A DNA stretch of 64,000 nucleotides, from NCBI RefSeq assembly GCF_003364315.1, contig NZ_NXLS01000001.1, forward strand, positions 62,001 to 126,000, given 5' to 3'. A program made the translations under genes and the position numbers. Positions 18,829-28,166 of the stretch are shown in pieces; position 1 is the stretch's first letter; the number at the start of each line of letters is the position of its first letter. Source of the DNA: Helicobacter ganmani. Lineage in GTDB: Bacteria > Campylobacterota > Campylobacteria > Campylobacterales > Helicobacteraceae. The notes beneath the pieces are model-generated. The model saw nothing but the letters and a program-made list of their open reading frames with translations. It searched no databases and was not told where the DNA came from.

Positions 18829-20181
18829 ATGCAAAATACAAATTGGAATCCAAAGAGTTGGAGAGACAAAATTGCCCTTCAGCAACCCATTTATGAAGAT
18901 TTAAATGCGCTAGAAGCCATTGAAAAAAAACTTAGCAAATATCCTCCTTTGGTTTTTGCTGGTGAGGCAAGAACTCTTAAATCTCGTTTGGCAAAAGTTT
19001 CCAAAGGTGAGGCATTTTTGCTTCAAGGTGGCGATTGTGCGGAGAGTTTTGCAGATTTTAATGCGATTCGTATTCGGGATTTATTCAAAGTCATCTTGCA
19101 AATGGCGGTTGTGCTAACCTATGCGGGAGCTTGTCCAATTGTAAAGGTCGGGAGATTGGCAGGACAATTTGCCAAGCCGCGTTCAAGCGATACAGAAACT
19201 TCTAATGGCATCACATTGCCTAGTTATCGTGGGGATATTATCAATGGTATTGCCTTTGAGAAGGCTGCAAGAGAAGCAGATCCTAAACGAATCTTGCAGG
19301 CATATAATCAATCCGCAGCTACGCTTAACTTGATTCGCGCCTTTGCGCAAGGAGGTTTAGCAGATTTAAATCAAGTGCAAAAATGGAATCTTAATTTTGT
19401 CAATAGTGCGCAAAGCGAACGATTCCAAAATATGGCAGATAAAATTACACAAGCCCTAGCTTTTATGGAGGCTTGTGGAATCACTGCGCAAAATACTCCC
19501 ACTCTCCACGAAACAGAGTTTTTTACTTCGCACGAAGCCTTATTATTAAATTATGAGGAGGCTTTGACGCGAAAAGACCATTTAACAAATAAATGGTATG
19601 ATTGTTCAGCACATATGTTGTGGATTGGTGAGCGGACAAGGAATCTTGATGGCGCACATTTAGAGTTTTTGCGTGGTGTAGAAAATCCATTGGGTGTGAA
19701 AATTGGACCTCAAGCAAGCAGGGAAGATATTTTGGGTATTTGCGAGATTCTAAATCCTCAAAATGAAGAGGGACGTTTAAATTTCATCATTCGTATGGGT
19801 GCAGAAGTCATCAAGGATAAATTGCCAAAACTATTGGAATCCATCAAAAAGGAAGGGCGAGAAATTGTTTGGAGCATTGACCCAATGCACGGCAACACTA
19901 TCAAGGCTAGCAATGGCTATAAAACACGATCTTTTGATAGTATTTTAGATGAAATGAAAGCGTTTTTTGAGATACACAGAAGTATTGGTACTTACGCTGG
20001 AGGCGTGCATTTGGAAATGACAGGAGAAGATGTTACAGAATGTGTAGGTGGTATGCAAGCAATTACAGAAGAAAATTTAGGTTGTAACTATAACACGCAA
20101 TGCGACCCGCGTCTTAATGCAAGTCAAGCAGTAGAGCTTTCATTTTTGATTGCCGATATTCTAAAGAAGCGTAGGGTGTAG
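18829..20181 (+). CDS. aroG: 3-deoxy-7-phosphoheptulonate synthase, class II
   Basis: First step of the shikimate pathway, joining phosphoenolpyruvate and erythrose 4-phosphate. The 450-residue length, the N-terminal [47 protein letters not shown] and the C-terminal [18 protein letters not shown] are characteristic of the plant-like class II enzyme rather than AroF/G/H of E. coli. A likely -10 (GGGTAGAAT, 18782-18789) lies upstream. The phase-variable kinase-like gene begins 33 bases after it. Confidence 0.97.
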   Translation: MQNTNWNPKSWRDKIALQQPIYEDLNALEAIEKKLSKYPPLVFAGEARTLKSRLAKVSKGEAFLLQGGDCAESFADFNAIRIRDLFKVILQMAVVLTYAGACPIVKVGRLAGQFAKPRSSDTETSNGITLPSYRGDIINGIAFEKAAREADPKRILQAYNQSAATLNLIRAFAQGGLADLNQVQKWNLNFVNSAQSERFQNMADKITQALAFMEACGITAQNTPTLHETEFFTSHEALLLNYEEALTRKDHLTNKWYDCSAHMLWIGERTRNLDGAHLEFLRGVENPLGVKIGPQASREDILGICEILNPQNEEGRLNFIIRMGAEVIKDKLPKLLESIKKEGREIVWSIDPMHGNTIKASNGYKTRSFDSILDEMKAFFEIHRSIGTYAGGVHLEMTGEDVTECVGGMQAITEENLGCNYNTQCDPRLNASQAVELSFLIADILKKRRV

Positions 20182-20214
20182 GACTACGATAATATTTCAA
20201 AGCCCATTATAGCA

Positions 20215-20953
20215 ATGATTTTTAGCAAGACAATTAGCGGTTACCAAGTTTATCTTAAAGAGAACAAAGCAATTTATGAAAATATTTTTAACGATTATTT
20301 AAACGATTGCCTAAAGATTATCCAAGTTTTTAAAAATACTAAAGAATCGCAGGTATTTTTGATTGCTTCTAGCGGGGGGGGGGGGGATTAATAAGAAGTA
20401 TATTGTTAAAATTTTTTCTCCCCAAAGCAAGAAAAAAGAGCGGTTTATAAAATCTTTTTTCAAGGGCGATTATTATTTAAATTTATTAAAAGAAACACAA
20501 CGCATTCGCGGTGATGGTTTTGTAGGTGTAAATGATTTTTATCTTTTAGCGGAGAAAAAAGTTTTTAATTATTCTAATATTTTTATAATGATTTTGGAGT
20601 ATATTGAAGGAGAATGTATTTCCAATATTATTTTGAATGATGAGATAAAAACCAAGATTAAAGCTAAAGTAGAGGAATTGCATCGTCATAATATGGTAAT
20701 GGGGGATATTCAAACAAGTAATTTTATTTTATCTCACGGAGAGATAAGAATCATTGACTGCTCGGGCAAATATCCTAATGCTTATCGCAAAGCAGAGGAT
20801 AGATTCAATTTATGGAATCGCTTAGGGATTGCTCCAACTACAACAGATTTTTATTGTTTTCTTGTTTCCTATGAGAAATTTTTAAAGCAGCAAATAAGGT
20901 TATTGAAAAGAAAAATTTTATACAAAATCAATCCTTTACACTTGGCAAAATAG
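20215..20953 (+). CDS. LPS core kinase (WaaY-like), phase-variable and out of frame at a G13 tract
   Basis: Read from ATG at 20215, the frame runs 53 codons to ...FLIASS, enters a run of 13 G and stops at once (GGGGD, then TAA at 20389-20391). The frame starting INKKYIVKIF resumes directly after the tract and runs to 20953. A tract of 12 or 15 G would join them into a 245-residue protein. The joined protein resembles WaaY/RfaY-type LPS heptose kinases: a P-loop-like SGGGG, EYIEGECIS, the catalytic-loop-like MVMGDIQTSNF (HxD-like position) and IRIIDCSGK (metal-site-like). As sequenced it is OFF. Substrate is inferred from family. Confidence 0.75.
20374..20386 (+). repeat. Poly-G tract (13 G) controlling the LPS-kinase-like gene
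   Basis: Thirteen consecutive G at 20374-20386, codon-aligned with the upstream reading frame. 13 is not a multiple of 3, so translation terminates two codons later; 12 or 15 would restore the full protein. Such tracts vary by slipped-strand mispairing in Helicobacter and Campylobacter surface genes. Confidence 0.9.
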
Positions 20954-21022
20954 AATCTCTTTTGAAATATTAAATATTTTTAATCTTTTATAAAAATTTA
21001 TTAAAAATAGCTAAAATTATGT

Positions 21023-21028
21023 TACAAT
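21023..21028 (+). promoter_or_regulatory. Extended -10 element of the two-component operon
   Basis: TGTTACAAT (TGn followed by TACAAT, 21020-21028) lies 36 bases before the regulator ATG in AT-rich DNA. An AAGGA ribosome site follows. Confidence 0.45.
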
Positions 21029-21064
21029 GTCGCTAATTTTTAATTTAAGAATAAGGAAAAAGGA

Positions 21065-21736
21065 ATGCGAATTTTAATCGTTGAAGATGAAATCAGTCTT
21101 AATAAGACAATCACAGAAGGTTTGAATGAATTTAATTATCAAACCGATGTGGCAGAAAATTTAAAAGACGGAGAATATTATATCAGCATTCGTAATTATG
21201 ATTTAGTGCTTGCAGATTGGATGTTGCCTGATGGTAGCGGACTTGAAATTATTAATCAGGTAAAAAATAAATCCCCACGCACTGCTGTTGTAATTATTTC
21301 TGCACGTGATGATGCAGAAAGTGAAGTGGAAGCACTACGAGCCGGAGCAGATGATTTTTTGGCTAAACCTTTCGATTTTAATGTATTGGTTGCAAGAATT
21401 GAAGCTCGTTTGCGTTTTGGTGGAACAAATTTAATTGAAATTGAAGACTTAGTGATTAATCCTGATGAAGAAAAAATAACTTATAAAAATCAAGAGATTG
21501 AACTAAAAGGCAAACCTTTTGAAGTGCTAACACATCTTGCGCGTCATCGCGACCAAATTGTTTCAAAAGAGCAGTTGTTAGATGCTATTTGGGAAGAGCC
21601 AGAGCTTGTAACTCCTAATGTTATTGAAGTCGCGATTAATCAAATCCGTCAAAAAATGGACAAACCGCTTAATATTGCTACGATTGAAACAGTAAGACGA
21701 AGAGGTTACAGATTTTGCTATCCAAAAGGAGTATAA
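21065..21736 (+). CDS. cosR: OmpR-type response regulator, HsrA/CosR orthologue
   Basis: A 223-residue regulator with receiver (1-115) and winged-helix (about 125-220) domains. The C-terminal half, from LVINPDEEKITYK through KGKPFEVLTHLARHRDQIVSKEQLLDAIWEEPE to RRRGYRFCYPK, is almost the same as H. pylori HsrA (HP1043) and C. jejuni CosR, essential regulators of oxidative-stress and housekeeping genes. Unlike those, this receiver is canonical: acidic E7/D8/E9, phosphoacceptor D51 (LVLADWMLPDG), S79 and K101. It overlaps the downstream histidine-kinase gene by 22 bases, so it is probably a phosphorylated regulator with a cognate sensor. Confidence 0.93.
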   Translation: MRILIVEDEISLNKTITEGLNEFNYQTDVAENLKDGEYYISIRNYDLVLADWMLPDGSGLEIINQVKNKSPRTAVVIISARDDAESEVEALRAGADDFLAKPFDFNVLVARIEARLRFGGTNLIEIEDLVINPDEEKITYKNQEIELKGKPFEVLTHLARHRDQIVSKEQLLDAIWEEPELVTPNVIEVAINQIRQKMDKPLNIATIETVRRRGYRFCYPKGV

Positions 21737-23010
21737 GAGGAGATTATACTAAACAAATCACAATCTCTTTTATCGCCCTTTTGGCGATATTTTCTGTTGC
21801 ACTTTATGCTTATCTTTATTTTAATACCTATGGAAACATTAAACAAAGCCTCCAAAATCAATTAAATCATATTTTAAAAAACAATATCAATTATAATGTT
21901 GGGCAAAGTTTTTATGTGCAAAATCTCAATCCGCTCCAAAAAGAAACTTGGCTCATTGAGGTTTTAGATAAAAAGATTCATCAAGATTTTTATACAAAAA
22001 TAGAATCTCAAGGGAATGTTTATTTTTCTATTTCTTCTCCTTATAGAGTTAATAAAGCATTGAAAATTACAAAGGATATCACGCAAGAAGTTGGCTTTTT
22101 AGATTCCCTCTTGCGCAGTATTGTTTTGGTGATTTTTTTTGCTTTGATTTTGATTCAGCTCTTTGCGCTTGCTTTTTCAAATATTCTTTATAAGCCTATA
22201 CAGAATCTTTCTACTACGCTTGGCAAGCTTAAAGAACACGATTTGGAATCTCTTAATAGTGAGAGTTTGCCGCTAGAATTTCATCCTTTGGTGCTTTCTA
22301 TCAATAATCTTTTGGATAGAATTAAAAGCTATTTTGGAGGACAAAAACAGCTATTTATCGGAATCGCACACGAGCTTAAAACCCCTTTGGCGGTGATTAA
22401 GACCAAATGCGAAGTAACGCTTATTAAAGAAAGAGAGAAAGAAGTATATATTAATGCTTTAAAGGAGAATATTCAAAGCATTAATGAAATGAATGCAATC
22501 ATTAAAACCTTGCTTGATTTGGGGAGACAAGAAAGTGCGCAGTTTGAGAAATCTAGCCTCGTAGATATTCATAAAATTTTACAAAATATTGCAGATAATT
22601 TCCAAATTCTTAGCAAAAAAGAAAATAAACAATTTATTTGCAAACTTGAAACAGGGGAACTTTTGGTTACGATTAAACCGACTCTTTTAACGCAAATTGT
22701 GCAGAATTTTTTACAAAATGCGTTTAAATTTACTCCTAAGGGCAAAAGCGTTTTGATGACAAGTCAAATTGTTCATCAAGAGATTCTAAGAATCGTTGTA
22801 ATGGACGAGGGTTGTGGGATTGATTCTGAACTAGAAGATATTTATGCACCCTTTAAACGCTCGGGAAATAAGAGTGGTGCGGGGCTCGGGTTGTTTCTTG
22901 CAAAAAATGCAGCTAACGCTTTGGGAGGGAGCATTTCTCTTCAAAATCGTTTGGACACCAATGGCACGATTGCGACTTTTGAACTAAGAATCGCAAATCT
23001 AATAAAATAA
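21715..23010 (+). CDS. Sensor histidine kinase paired with the HsrA/CosR-type regulator
   Basis: A 431-residue membrane kinase. TM1 is about 15-37, a periplasmic loop of about 95 residues follows, and TM2 is about 134-156. After a HAMP-like linker come the H-box FIGIAHELKTPLAV (H219), N-box QIVQNFLQNAFKFTP, G1 VMDEGCGID and G2 GAGLGLFLAKNAA. The start taken is TTG at 21715 inside the regulator gene; no in-frame ATG lies before TM1, so the exact start is uncertain. The ligand of the periplasmic domain is unknown. H. pylori and C. jejuni do not have a kinase next to this regulator. Confidence 0.9.
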   Translation: MLSKRSIRGDYTKQITISFIALLAIFSVALYAYLYFNTYGNIKQSLQNQLNHILKNNINYNVGQSFYVQNLNPLQKETWLIEVLDKKIHQDFYTKIESQGNVYFSISSPYRVNKALKITKDITQEVGFLDSLLRSIVLVIFFALILIQLFALAFSNILYKPIQNLSTTLGKLKEHDLESLNSESLPLEFHPLVLSINNLLDRIKSYFGGQKQLFIGIAHELKTPLAVIKTKCEVTLIKEREKEVYINALKENIQSINEMNAIIKTLLDLGRQESAQFEKSSLVDIHKILQNIADNFQILSKKENKQFICKLETGELLVTIKPTLLTQIVQNFLQNAFKFTPKGKSVLMTSQIVHQEILRIVVMDEGCGIDSELEDIYAPFKRSGNKSGAGLGLFLAKNAANALGGSISLQNRLDTNGTIATFELRIANLIK

Positions 23011-23049
23011 GGAACAAAATTTGCTGCAACTCTAAATAAAGGAGTTTTT

Positions 23050-23835
23050 ATGCAAAGGTTGATTTGGATTATATTGATTTTTATAAACTTTAGTTTTGCC
23101 TTGCCACAAGTAGAATTCAAAAACTCGTGTGTCCCTTTAGCCCAATTTTCAGAATCGCAAAAGCAAGTTTTGTTGCGCTCATATCTTGCGGGTGAACAAG
23201 ATGGTTTTGGTTTAACGCTTGCAGCGATTGCTTGGCAGGAGTCTTGTGCGGGTGTTTATAAAATGAACTTCCAAGACCCAAGTGCCGGAAATTTTCACGC
23301 TTATATTCCCGGCGTAATTAATCGTTACCCACAACTCAAACAAAATGGTTTTACTCAAAATATGGTAGGTGCAATGTTGGTTGAAAACGATGCTTTTGCA
23401 GAACAGATTGCAATCATAGAACTTAAATATTGGCAAAAAGAACATAAGGGGAATTGGAAAAATATTATTAAATCTTATAACAAAGGGTATAGTTGGCAGA
23501 AAAATGAGCAGGCAAATTTACAGGCTGAAAAATATTATCAAGAAGTTGCTATTCGTGTGAAACAATTAGAATCTTATTTTAAAGGTAAAGAAGCTCAAGA
23601 AAATAGATTCAAAATATCGTATAATACTCAAACAACGCAGTCAAAAACTTGGGAGAAATCCCAAAATGCCACACAAACTCAATTAGAATCGCAGGATTAT
23701 TATGCCTATGGAGAGGATTCCGTGAGTTATGATTCTACACTTTTACCAATCTATCAAGTGGGCAATGAGTTTGCCGAGCCTTTCAAACCCAAAAAGACTA
23801 TTATCAAAGAGTTTGATTTGATTGAAATTTATTAA
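23050..23835 (+). CDS. Secreted lysozyme-fold (transglycosylase-like) protein
   Basis: A 261-residue protein with a short signal peptide (LIFINFSFA-LP). The segment LTLAAIAWQESCAG (catalytic-Glu-like position), DPSAGNFHAYIPGVINRYP and NIIKSYNKGYSW resemble the lysozyme/SLT transglycosylase fold, so it may cut peptidoglycan. The C-terminal third (about 180-261) is Thr/Gln/Ser-rich and probably disordered. It follows the kinase gene by 39 bases but has its own GGAG site. Enzymatic role is inferred, not shown. Confidence 0.7.
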   Translation: MQRLIWIILIFINFSFALPQVEFKNSCVPLAQFSESQKQVLLRSYLAGEQDGFGLTLAAIAWQESCAGVYKMNFQDPSAGNFHAYIPGVINRYPQLKQNGFTQNMVGAMLVENDAFAEQIAIIELKYWQKEHKGNWKNIIKSYNKGYSWQKNEQANLQAEKYYQEVAIRVKQLESYFKGKEAQENRFKISYNTQTTQSKTWEKSQNATQTQLESQDYYAYGEDSVSYDSTLLPIYQVGNEFAEPFKPKKTIIKEFDLIEIY

Positions 23836-23891
23836 AATTAAATATAAATTCGCTACTATTCTTGTTTTATTAAGAGTTAGTAAGGAAGTGT

Positions 23892-24794
23892 ATGCGAATA
23901 ATTTTTATGGGAACGCCAGATTATGCGGCAATCATTTTGGAATCTCTATTGGTTCATTATGAAGTGTGTGCATTGGTGTGTCAAGAGGATAAAAAAGCGG
24001 GAAGAAATTTACATTTGCAAATGCCTGCAACAAAAAAATTATTGCTACAAAAGAATTCTAATATTCCAATCTTGCAACCTCATAAATTAGATGATGACTT
24101 TACAGAGATATTAAAAAGCTTTGCTTGTGATAAAATCATTGTCGCAGCTTATGGCAAGATTCTCCCCCAAAAGATTCTGAATCTTGCGCCTTGTATTAAT
24201 CTGCACGCTTCCATTTTGCCACAATTTCGCGGTGCAAGCCCGATTCAGCAAAGTATTTTAAAAGATGAAAAATATTTTGGTGTTACTGCAATGCAGATGA
24301 GTGAGGGATTGGATTGTGGAGATATTTTGGGTTTTAAAGTTTTTCAAAACTCTCTTCAAAACGCTAGAGAGTTATTTGTAGAGATTGCAAAAGTTGCCGC
24401 AGATTTGATATTGGAATACTTGGAAAGATGGGAGTCTATAATGCCCTTGGAGCAAATTGGCGCAGATGCAAGTTATTGTAAAAAAATCAAAAAAGAATGG
24501 GGAGAAATCCTCTTTGATAATGCGGATTCTTTGGCTAGAAAAGCACGTGCCTATGAGGGGTGGCCAGAGATTTATTTGCCAAGTGGATTGAAATTAAAAG
24601 GAATAAAAATTGCGGAATCTGTCAGTGAAAATATTGAGGGAGAGATTCTGCAAATCACAAAGGAACGAATAAGGGTAGGGTGCAAGATGGGAAGTATTTG
24701 GATAGAATCTCTGCAAGCACCTTCAAAAAAGACTATGAGTGCCTATCAATATTTACAAGGAAAACGTCTAAAAATAGGCGATATTTTGGAATAA
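23892..24794 (+). CDS. fmt: Methionyl-tRNA formyltransferase
   Basis: Formylates initiator Met-tRNA using 10-formyl-THF. The 300-residue protein has the N-terminal RIIFMGTPDYAA, the catalytic region INLHASILPQFRGASPIQQSIL (N/H/D catalytic triad region) and MSEGLDCGDIL, then the C-terminal OB-like domain with ARAYEGWPEIYL. It heads the long syntenic block shared with H. pylori. The birA ATG follows immediately after its stop codon. Confidence 0.97.
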   Translation: MRIIFMGTPDYAAIILESLLVHYEVCALVCQEDKKAGRNLHLQMPATKKLLLQKNSNIPILQPHKLDDDFTEILKSFACDKIIVAAYGKILPQKILNLAPCINLHASILPQFRGASPIQQSILKDEKYFGVTAMQMSEGLDCGDILGFKVFQNSLQNARELFVEIAKVAADLILEYLERWESIMPLEQIGADASYCKKIKKEWGEILFDNADSLARKARAYEGWPEIYLPSGLKLKGIKIAESVSENIEGEILQITKERIRVGCKMGSIWIESLQAPSKKTMSAYQYLQGKRLKIGDILE

Positions 24795-25439
24795 ATGCAG
24801 ATTTTAGAATTTGATTGCATAGAATCTACACAAATTTTTTTGAATGAGGGAATCCGCAAGGGCGAATTGAAACCGCCTATAATGGTCGTTGCAAAGAGGC
24901 AAAGTGGCGGAATCGGCAGTCGGGGGAATCTTTGGGAAAATGTCAAAGAGGGATTATACTTTTCTTTTGCGCTTCCAATGGAAACATTACCGCAAGATTT
25001 GCCTTTAGAATCTACTTCAATTTATATGGGGTTCATCTTTAAAGAAGTATTGCAAGAAGAGGGGTCGCGAGTTTGGCTAAAATGGCCTAATGACTTGTAT
25101 ATAGGTAAGCAAAAAGTAGGAGGGGTTTTATGTGCAAGGCTAAGAGATGTAATGATTTGTGGAATTGGATTGAATTTGGAGGTTACGAATCAAGGATTTT
25201 GTGGATTGGATATAAAAATTTCTAAAGAAAAAATTTTAGAATCTTTTATAAGGAGATTGGAAAACGACAAAAAAAAATCTAGTTGGAAGCAAATTTTTAG
25301 TAAATATTCGCTAGAATTTACAAATAATTTTAATCATACTTTTCATTACAACGGAAAACTTATCTCTCTTTGCAATGCTTCGCTTTGTGAAGATGGTGCA
25401 ATTCTTATTGAGGGTGAAAAGATTTATAGTTTGAGATAG
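24795..25439 (+). CDS. birA: Biotin--[acetyl-CoA-carboxylase] ligase (no DNA-binding domain)
   Basis: Attaches biotin to the carboxylase carrier protein. The 214-residue length shows it is a class I ligase without the helix-turn-helix repressor domain of E. coli BirA. Visible motifs are AKRQSGGIGSRGNLWENVKEGLYFS (biotinyl-AMP loop), LKWPNDLYIGKQKVGGVL and CGIGLNL. It begins directly after the fmt stop (TAAATG), indicating coupling. Confidence 0.94.
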   Translation: MQILEFDCIESTQIFLNEGIRKGELKPPIMVVAKRQSGGIGSRGNLWENVKEGLYFSFALPMETLPQDLPLESTSIYMGFIFKEVLQEEGSRVWLKWPNDLYIGKQKVGGVLCARLRDVMICGIGLNLEVTNQGFCGLDIKISKEKILESFIRRLENDKKKSSWKQIFSKYSLEFTNNFNHTFHYNGKLISLCNASLCEDGAILIEGEKIYSLR

Positions 25440-25451
25440 TGGAGCAAAAGA

Positions 25452-26243
25452 ATGTGTGAAGTGATTTGTATTGCAAATCAAAAGGGTGGAGTAGGCAAGA
25501 CAACAACCGCTGTCAATCTTGCTGCTTCACTTGCAGTGGAAGAAAAAAAAGTACTTTTAGTGGATGTAGATCCGCAAGCAAATGCTACAACAAGTTTGGG
25601 ATTCCATCGTAATAGCATTGAATTTAATATTTATCATGTTTTAATTGGAACAAAGAAGATTTCGCAAATCATTCAAAAAACTTCAATTCCCACTCTTTAT
25701 TTAGCACCCTCAAATATTGGTTTAGTAGGAATTGAGAAAGAATTTTATAGTCAAAAACGCAATGGACGTGAATTGATTCTGAAAAAGAAAATTGAAGATG
25801 TAATGGATGTTTATGATTATGTTATCATAGATTCTCCACCAGCACTTGGACCATTGACAATCAATGCATTAAGTGCAGCGCATTCTGTCATTATTCCGAT
25901 TCAGTGTGAGTTTTTTGCATTGGAGGGTTTGGCACAATTGCTGAATACAATCAAATTATTGAGAAAAGAGATTAATCCTACTTTGGAAATCAAAGGATTG
26001 TTGCCTACAATGTATAGTGCGCAAAATAATCTTTCTCGTCAAGTTTATGCGGATTTATTACAGCATTTTAATGGGCAACTCATTAAAGAAGATGATTCTA
26101 AGGACGCGATTGCGATTCCTAGAAATATCAAACTTGCGGAATCTCCAAGTTTTGGAAAGCCTGTGATTTTGTATGATGTGCGCTCACAGGGAAATATTGC
26201 ATATCAAAGTTTAGCGCGAGCAATCTTAGAAAAGAGGGCTTAA
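25452..26243 (+). CDS. parA: Chromosome-partitioning ATPase ParA/Soj
   Basis: Deviant-Walker ATPase that moves ParB-parS complexes in chromosome segregation. The N-terminal IANQKGGVGKTTTAVNLAASLA carries the signature lysines; DVDPQANATTSLG and YVIIDSPPALGPLTINAL follow. The 263-residue length is typical of chromosomal Soj. The last base overlaps the parB start (TAATG). Confidence 0.97.
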   Translation: MCEVICIANQKGGVGKTTTAVNLAASLAVEEKKVLLVDVDPQANATTSLGFHRNSIEFNIYHVLIGTKKISQIIQKTSIPTLYLAPSNIGLVGIEKEFYSQKRNGRELILKKKIEDVMDVYDYVIIDSPPALGPLTINALSAAHSVIIPIQCEFFALEGLAQLLNTIKLLRKEINPTLEIKGLLPTMYSAQNNLSRQVYADLLQHFNGQLIKEDDSKDAIAIPRNIKLAESPSFGKPVILYDVRSQGNIAYQSLARAILEKRA

Positions 26244-27148
26244 TGGCAAAAAAAAATGTAGGCTTAGGACGCGGATTAAGTGCTATATTAGGTGAAGTAG
26301 AGGAAGCTTATCAAAATGCTTCAAGTGATAATTCTGGATTGGTAGTAGAGATTGATATAGATAAAATTAAACCTAATCCATTGCAGCCACGTAAGGTTTT
26401 TGATGCTACTAGTTTGCAAGAGCTTGCTACTTCCATTGAGGAACATGGTTTATTGCAGCCTATTTTGGTTTATGAGGATAGCAAATCTCCAGATTATTAT
26501 TTCTTGATTGCGGGCGAACGTAGATTGCGTGCAAGCAAATTAGCAAAAAAAGATAGTATTAAAGCTATTATTGTAGATGTGCAAGAAGAAAAGTTGCGCG
26601 AATTGGCTTTGATTGAAAATATCCAAAGAGAAGATTTGAATCCCATTGACCTTGCGCAATCTTATAGGGAATTAATTGAGGATTATGGTATTACACACGA
26701 AGAGGTTGCAAGACGACTTTCGAAATCTCGTGCGCAAATTACAAACACTTTGCGTCTTTTAGAATTAGGCGAAGAAGTGCAAAGTTTAATTTTGGAAAAT
26801 AAAATTTCTCAAGGACATGCAAAAGTGCTTGTAACATTGCCAAAAGAACAGCAAACATTGATTGCAAATTCTATTATAGGACAAAAACTAAGTGTGCATG
26901 AGACAGAAAAGATTGCCAAAAAATTCAAAGAAGATGCAAAAAATATCAAAGATTTTAAAGAAGTAAAAGATTTAAGAGTAGTAAATAGTCTCAATCCCAA
27001 TTCTATCTCTCAACTGAAGAAGATTTGTAAGACATTGCAGTCAAAATCTATTAGTGCGAATTTATTTAAAAATAAATTAATTGTAGAGTTTGGTAACGAT
27101 GAGGAGGTAGAAAAGTTTAGCAAAATTTTACCGAATCATAGTTTTTAA
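26243..27148 (+). CDS. parB: Chromosome-partitioning protein ParB/Spo0J
   Basis: CTPase/DNA-binding partner of ParA. The order is an N-terminal ParA-interacting segment (GLGRGLSAIL), the ParB/Srx domain with NPLQPRKVFD and LIAGERRLRASKLA (the GERR CTP-binding motif), a helix-turn-helix (THEEVARRLSKSRAQITNTLRLLEL) and a C-terminal dimerisation region. It is 301 residues. A separate promoter for the ATP synthase genes lies downstream. Confidence 0.97.
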   Translation: MAKKNVGLGRGLSAILGEVEEAYQNASSDNSGLVVEIDIDKIKPNPLQPRKVFDATSLQELATSIEEHGLLQPILVYEDSKSPDYYFLIAGERRLRASKLAKKDSIKAIIVDVQEEKLRELALIENIQREDLNPIDLAQSYRELIEDYGITHEEVARRLSKSRAQITNTLRLLELGEEVQSLILENKISQGHAKVLVTLPKEQQTLIANSIIGQKLSVHETEKIAKKFKEDAKNIKDFKEVKDLRVVNSLNPNSISQLKKICKTLQSKSISANLFKNKLIVEFGNDEEVEKFSKILPNHSF

Positions 27149-27171
27149 GAAAAACTTAGAAAAAGTCGTGG

Positions 27172-27177
27172 TAAAAT
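27172..27177 (+). promoter_or_regulatory. Probable -10 element before the ATP synthase genes
   Basis: GTGGTAAAAT with TAAAAT at 27172-27177 lies 35 bases upstream of the atpF' ATG in the 63-base gap after parB, and suggests a promoter for the atp-tol operon separate from parAB transcription. Confidence 0.4.
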
Positions 27178-27211
27178 AAAATATATTTTAGATAAAAAGA
27201 AAGGAGTGCAA

Positions 27212-27637
27212 ATGACTATTATCCCAACTCCTTGGGTAATGGCACTAGTTTTTGTTGTTTTTCTTGTTTTGGTATATTTACTTAATCGCATACTCTATAA
27301 GCCTTTACTTGGTTTTATGGATACACGTGATGCTTCTATCAAGAAAGATGGCGAAGGAATAGAGGGCAATACAGCAGATATTAAGGCTTTACAAAAAGAA
27401 GCAAATGAAATCTTGCAAAATGCTAGAGCTGAAGCAGCTTTGATTAAAAACAAAGCACAAGACAGCGCAAAGCAAACCGCTGAAATGAAAATTTCTCAAA
27501 AGAAAGATGAATTAGCTCAAAAATATAGTGCATTTGTTGTAGGTTTGGAAGAAGAAAAAGCTAGATTAAAGGCTTCTTTAGAATCCGAGATTCCACTTTT
27601 TAAAGAAAGCTTAAAAGTTAAGCTTGAGAAGTTATAA
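27212..27637 (+). CDS. atpF': F0F1 ATP synthase subunit B'
   Basis: Peripheral-stalk subunit. One N-terminal membrane segment (PTPWVMALVFVVFLVLVYLLN) is followed by a long charged coiled coil. ATG at 27212 was chosen because AAGGAG sits 5 bases before it; a GTG at 27206 overlaps that site. A separate b' gene next to the b gene gives a heterodimeric stalk, as in other epsilonproteobacteria. It is 141 residues. Confidence 0.92.
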   Translation: MTIIPTPWVMALVFVVFLVLVYLLNRILYKPLLGFMDTRDASIKKDGEGIEGNTADIKALQKEANEILQNARAEAALIKNKAQDSAKQTAEMKISQKKDELAQKYSAFVVGLEEEKARLKASLESEIPLFKESLKVKLEKL

Positions 27638-27650
27638 AAAGGAGCGGATA

Positions 27651-28166
27651 ATGAGAACAAATGTTTATTGGTTGGCTTTATTGTTTGCACCTGGGATACT
27701 CTTTGCAGCAGAAGGGAGTGGAGAATATGATATAATTGAAAGAACAATCAATTTTATTATTTTCTTTGCGCTAGTCTATTATTTTGCAGCAAATGCAATT
27801 AAAGATATTTTTAAAGCTCGTAGAGATAGTATCGCAAACTCTTTGGCTAAGATTCAAGAGAAATTACAGGATTCTAAAAAAGCAAAACAAAAGGCACTAA
27901 ATCAGCTAGAGGAAGCAAAAAAAACCGCAAAAGATATTGTAGAATCCGCACATAAAGAATCTGCAATTATTGTGCAAAAAATTGAAGAAAACACAAAAAA
28001 TGAGCTGGAGAATTTGGTGCGTCAATACAATGACCATATTGCGTTTGAGCAAAGAAAAGCTGAAAAGTTGATTGTAGATGAAATCTTATCTGAATTCTTA
28101 AACAAAGATTCTATTGCTTTAAGCAAAGATGTTTTAATGCAATCTTTACTCAAAAAGGCAGCGTAA
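27651..28166 (+). CDS. atpF: F0F1 ATP synthase subunit B
   Basis: Second peripheral-stalk subunit, 171 residues from ATG at 27651, which has AAGGAG 7 bases upstream. It begins with a signal-like segment (NVYWLALLFAPGILFAAEG), then a second hydrophobic stretch (TINFIIFFALVYYFAANAIKDIF) and a long coiled coil. The N-terminal signal-peptide-like extension is typical of the epsilonproteobacterial b subunit. It ends directly against atpH. Confidence 0.92.
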   Translation: MRTNVYWLALLFAPGILFAAEGSGEYDIIERTINFIIFFALVYYFAANAIKDIFKARRDSIANSLAKIQEKLQDSKKAKQKALNQLEEAKKTAKDIVESAHKESAIIVQKIEENTKNELENLVRQYNDHIAFEQRKAEKLIVDEILSEFLNKDSIALSKDVLMQSLLKKAA

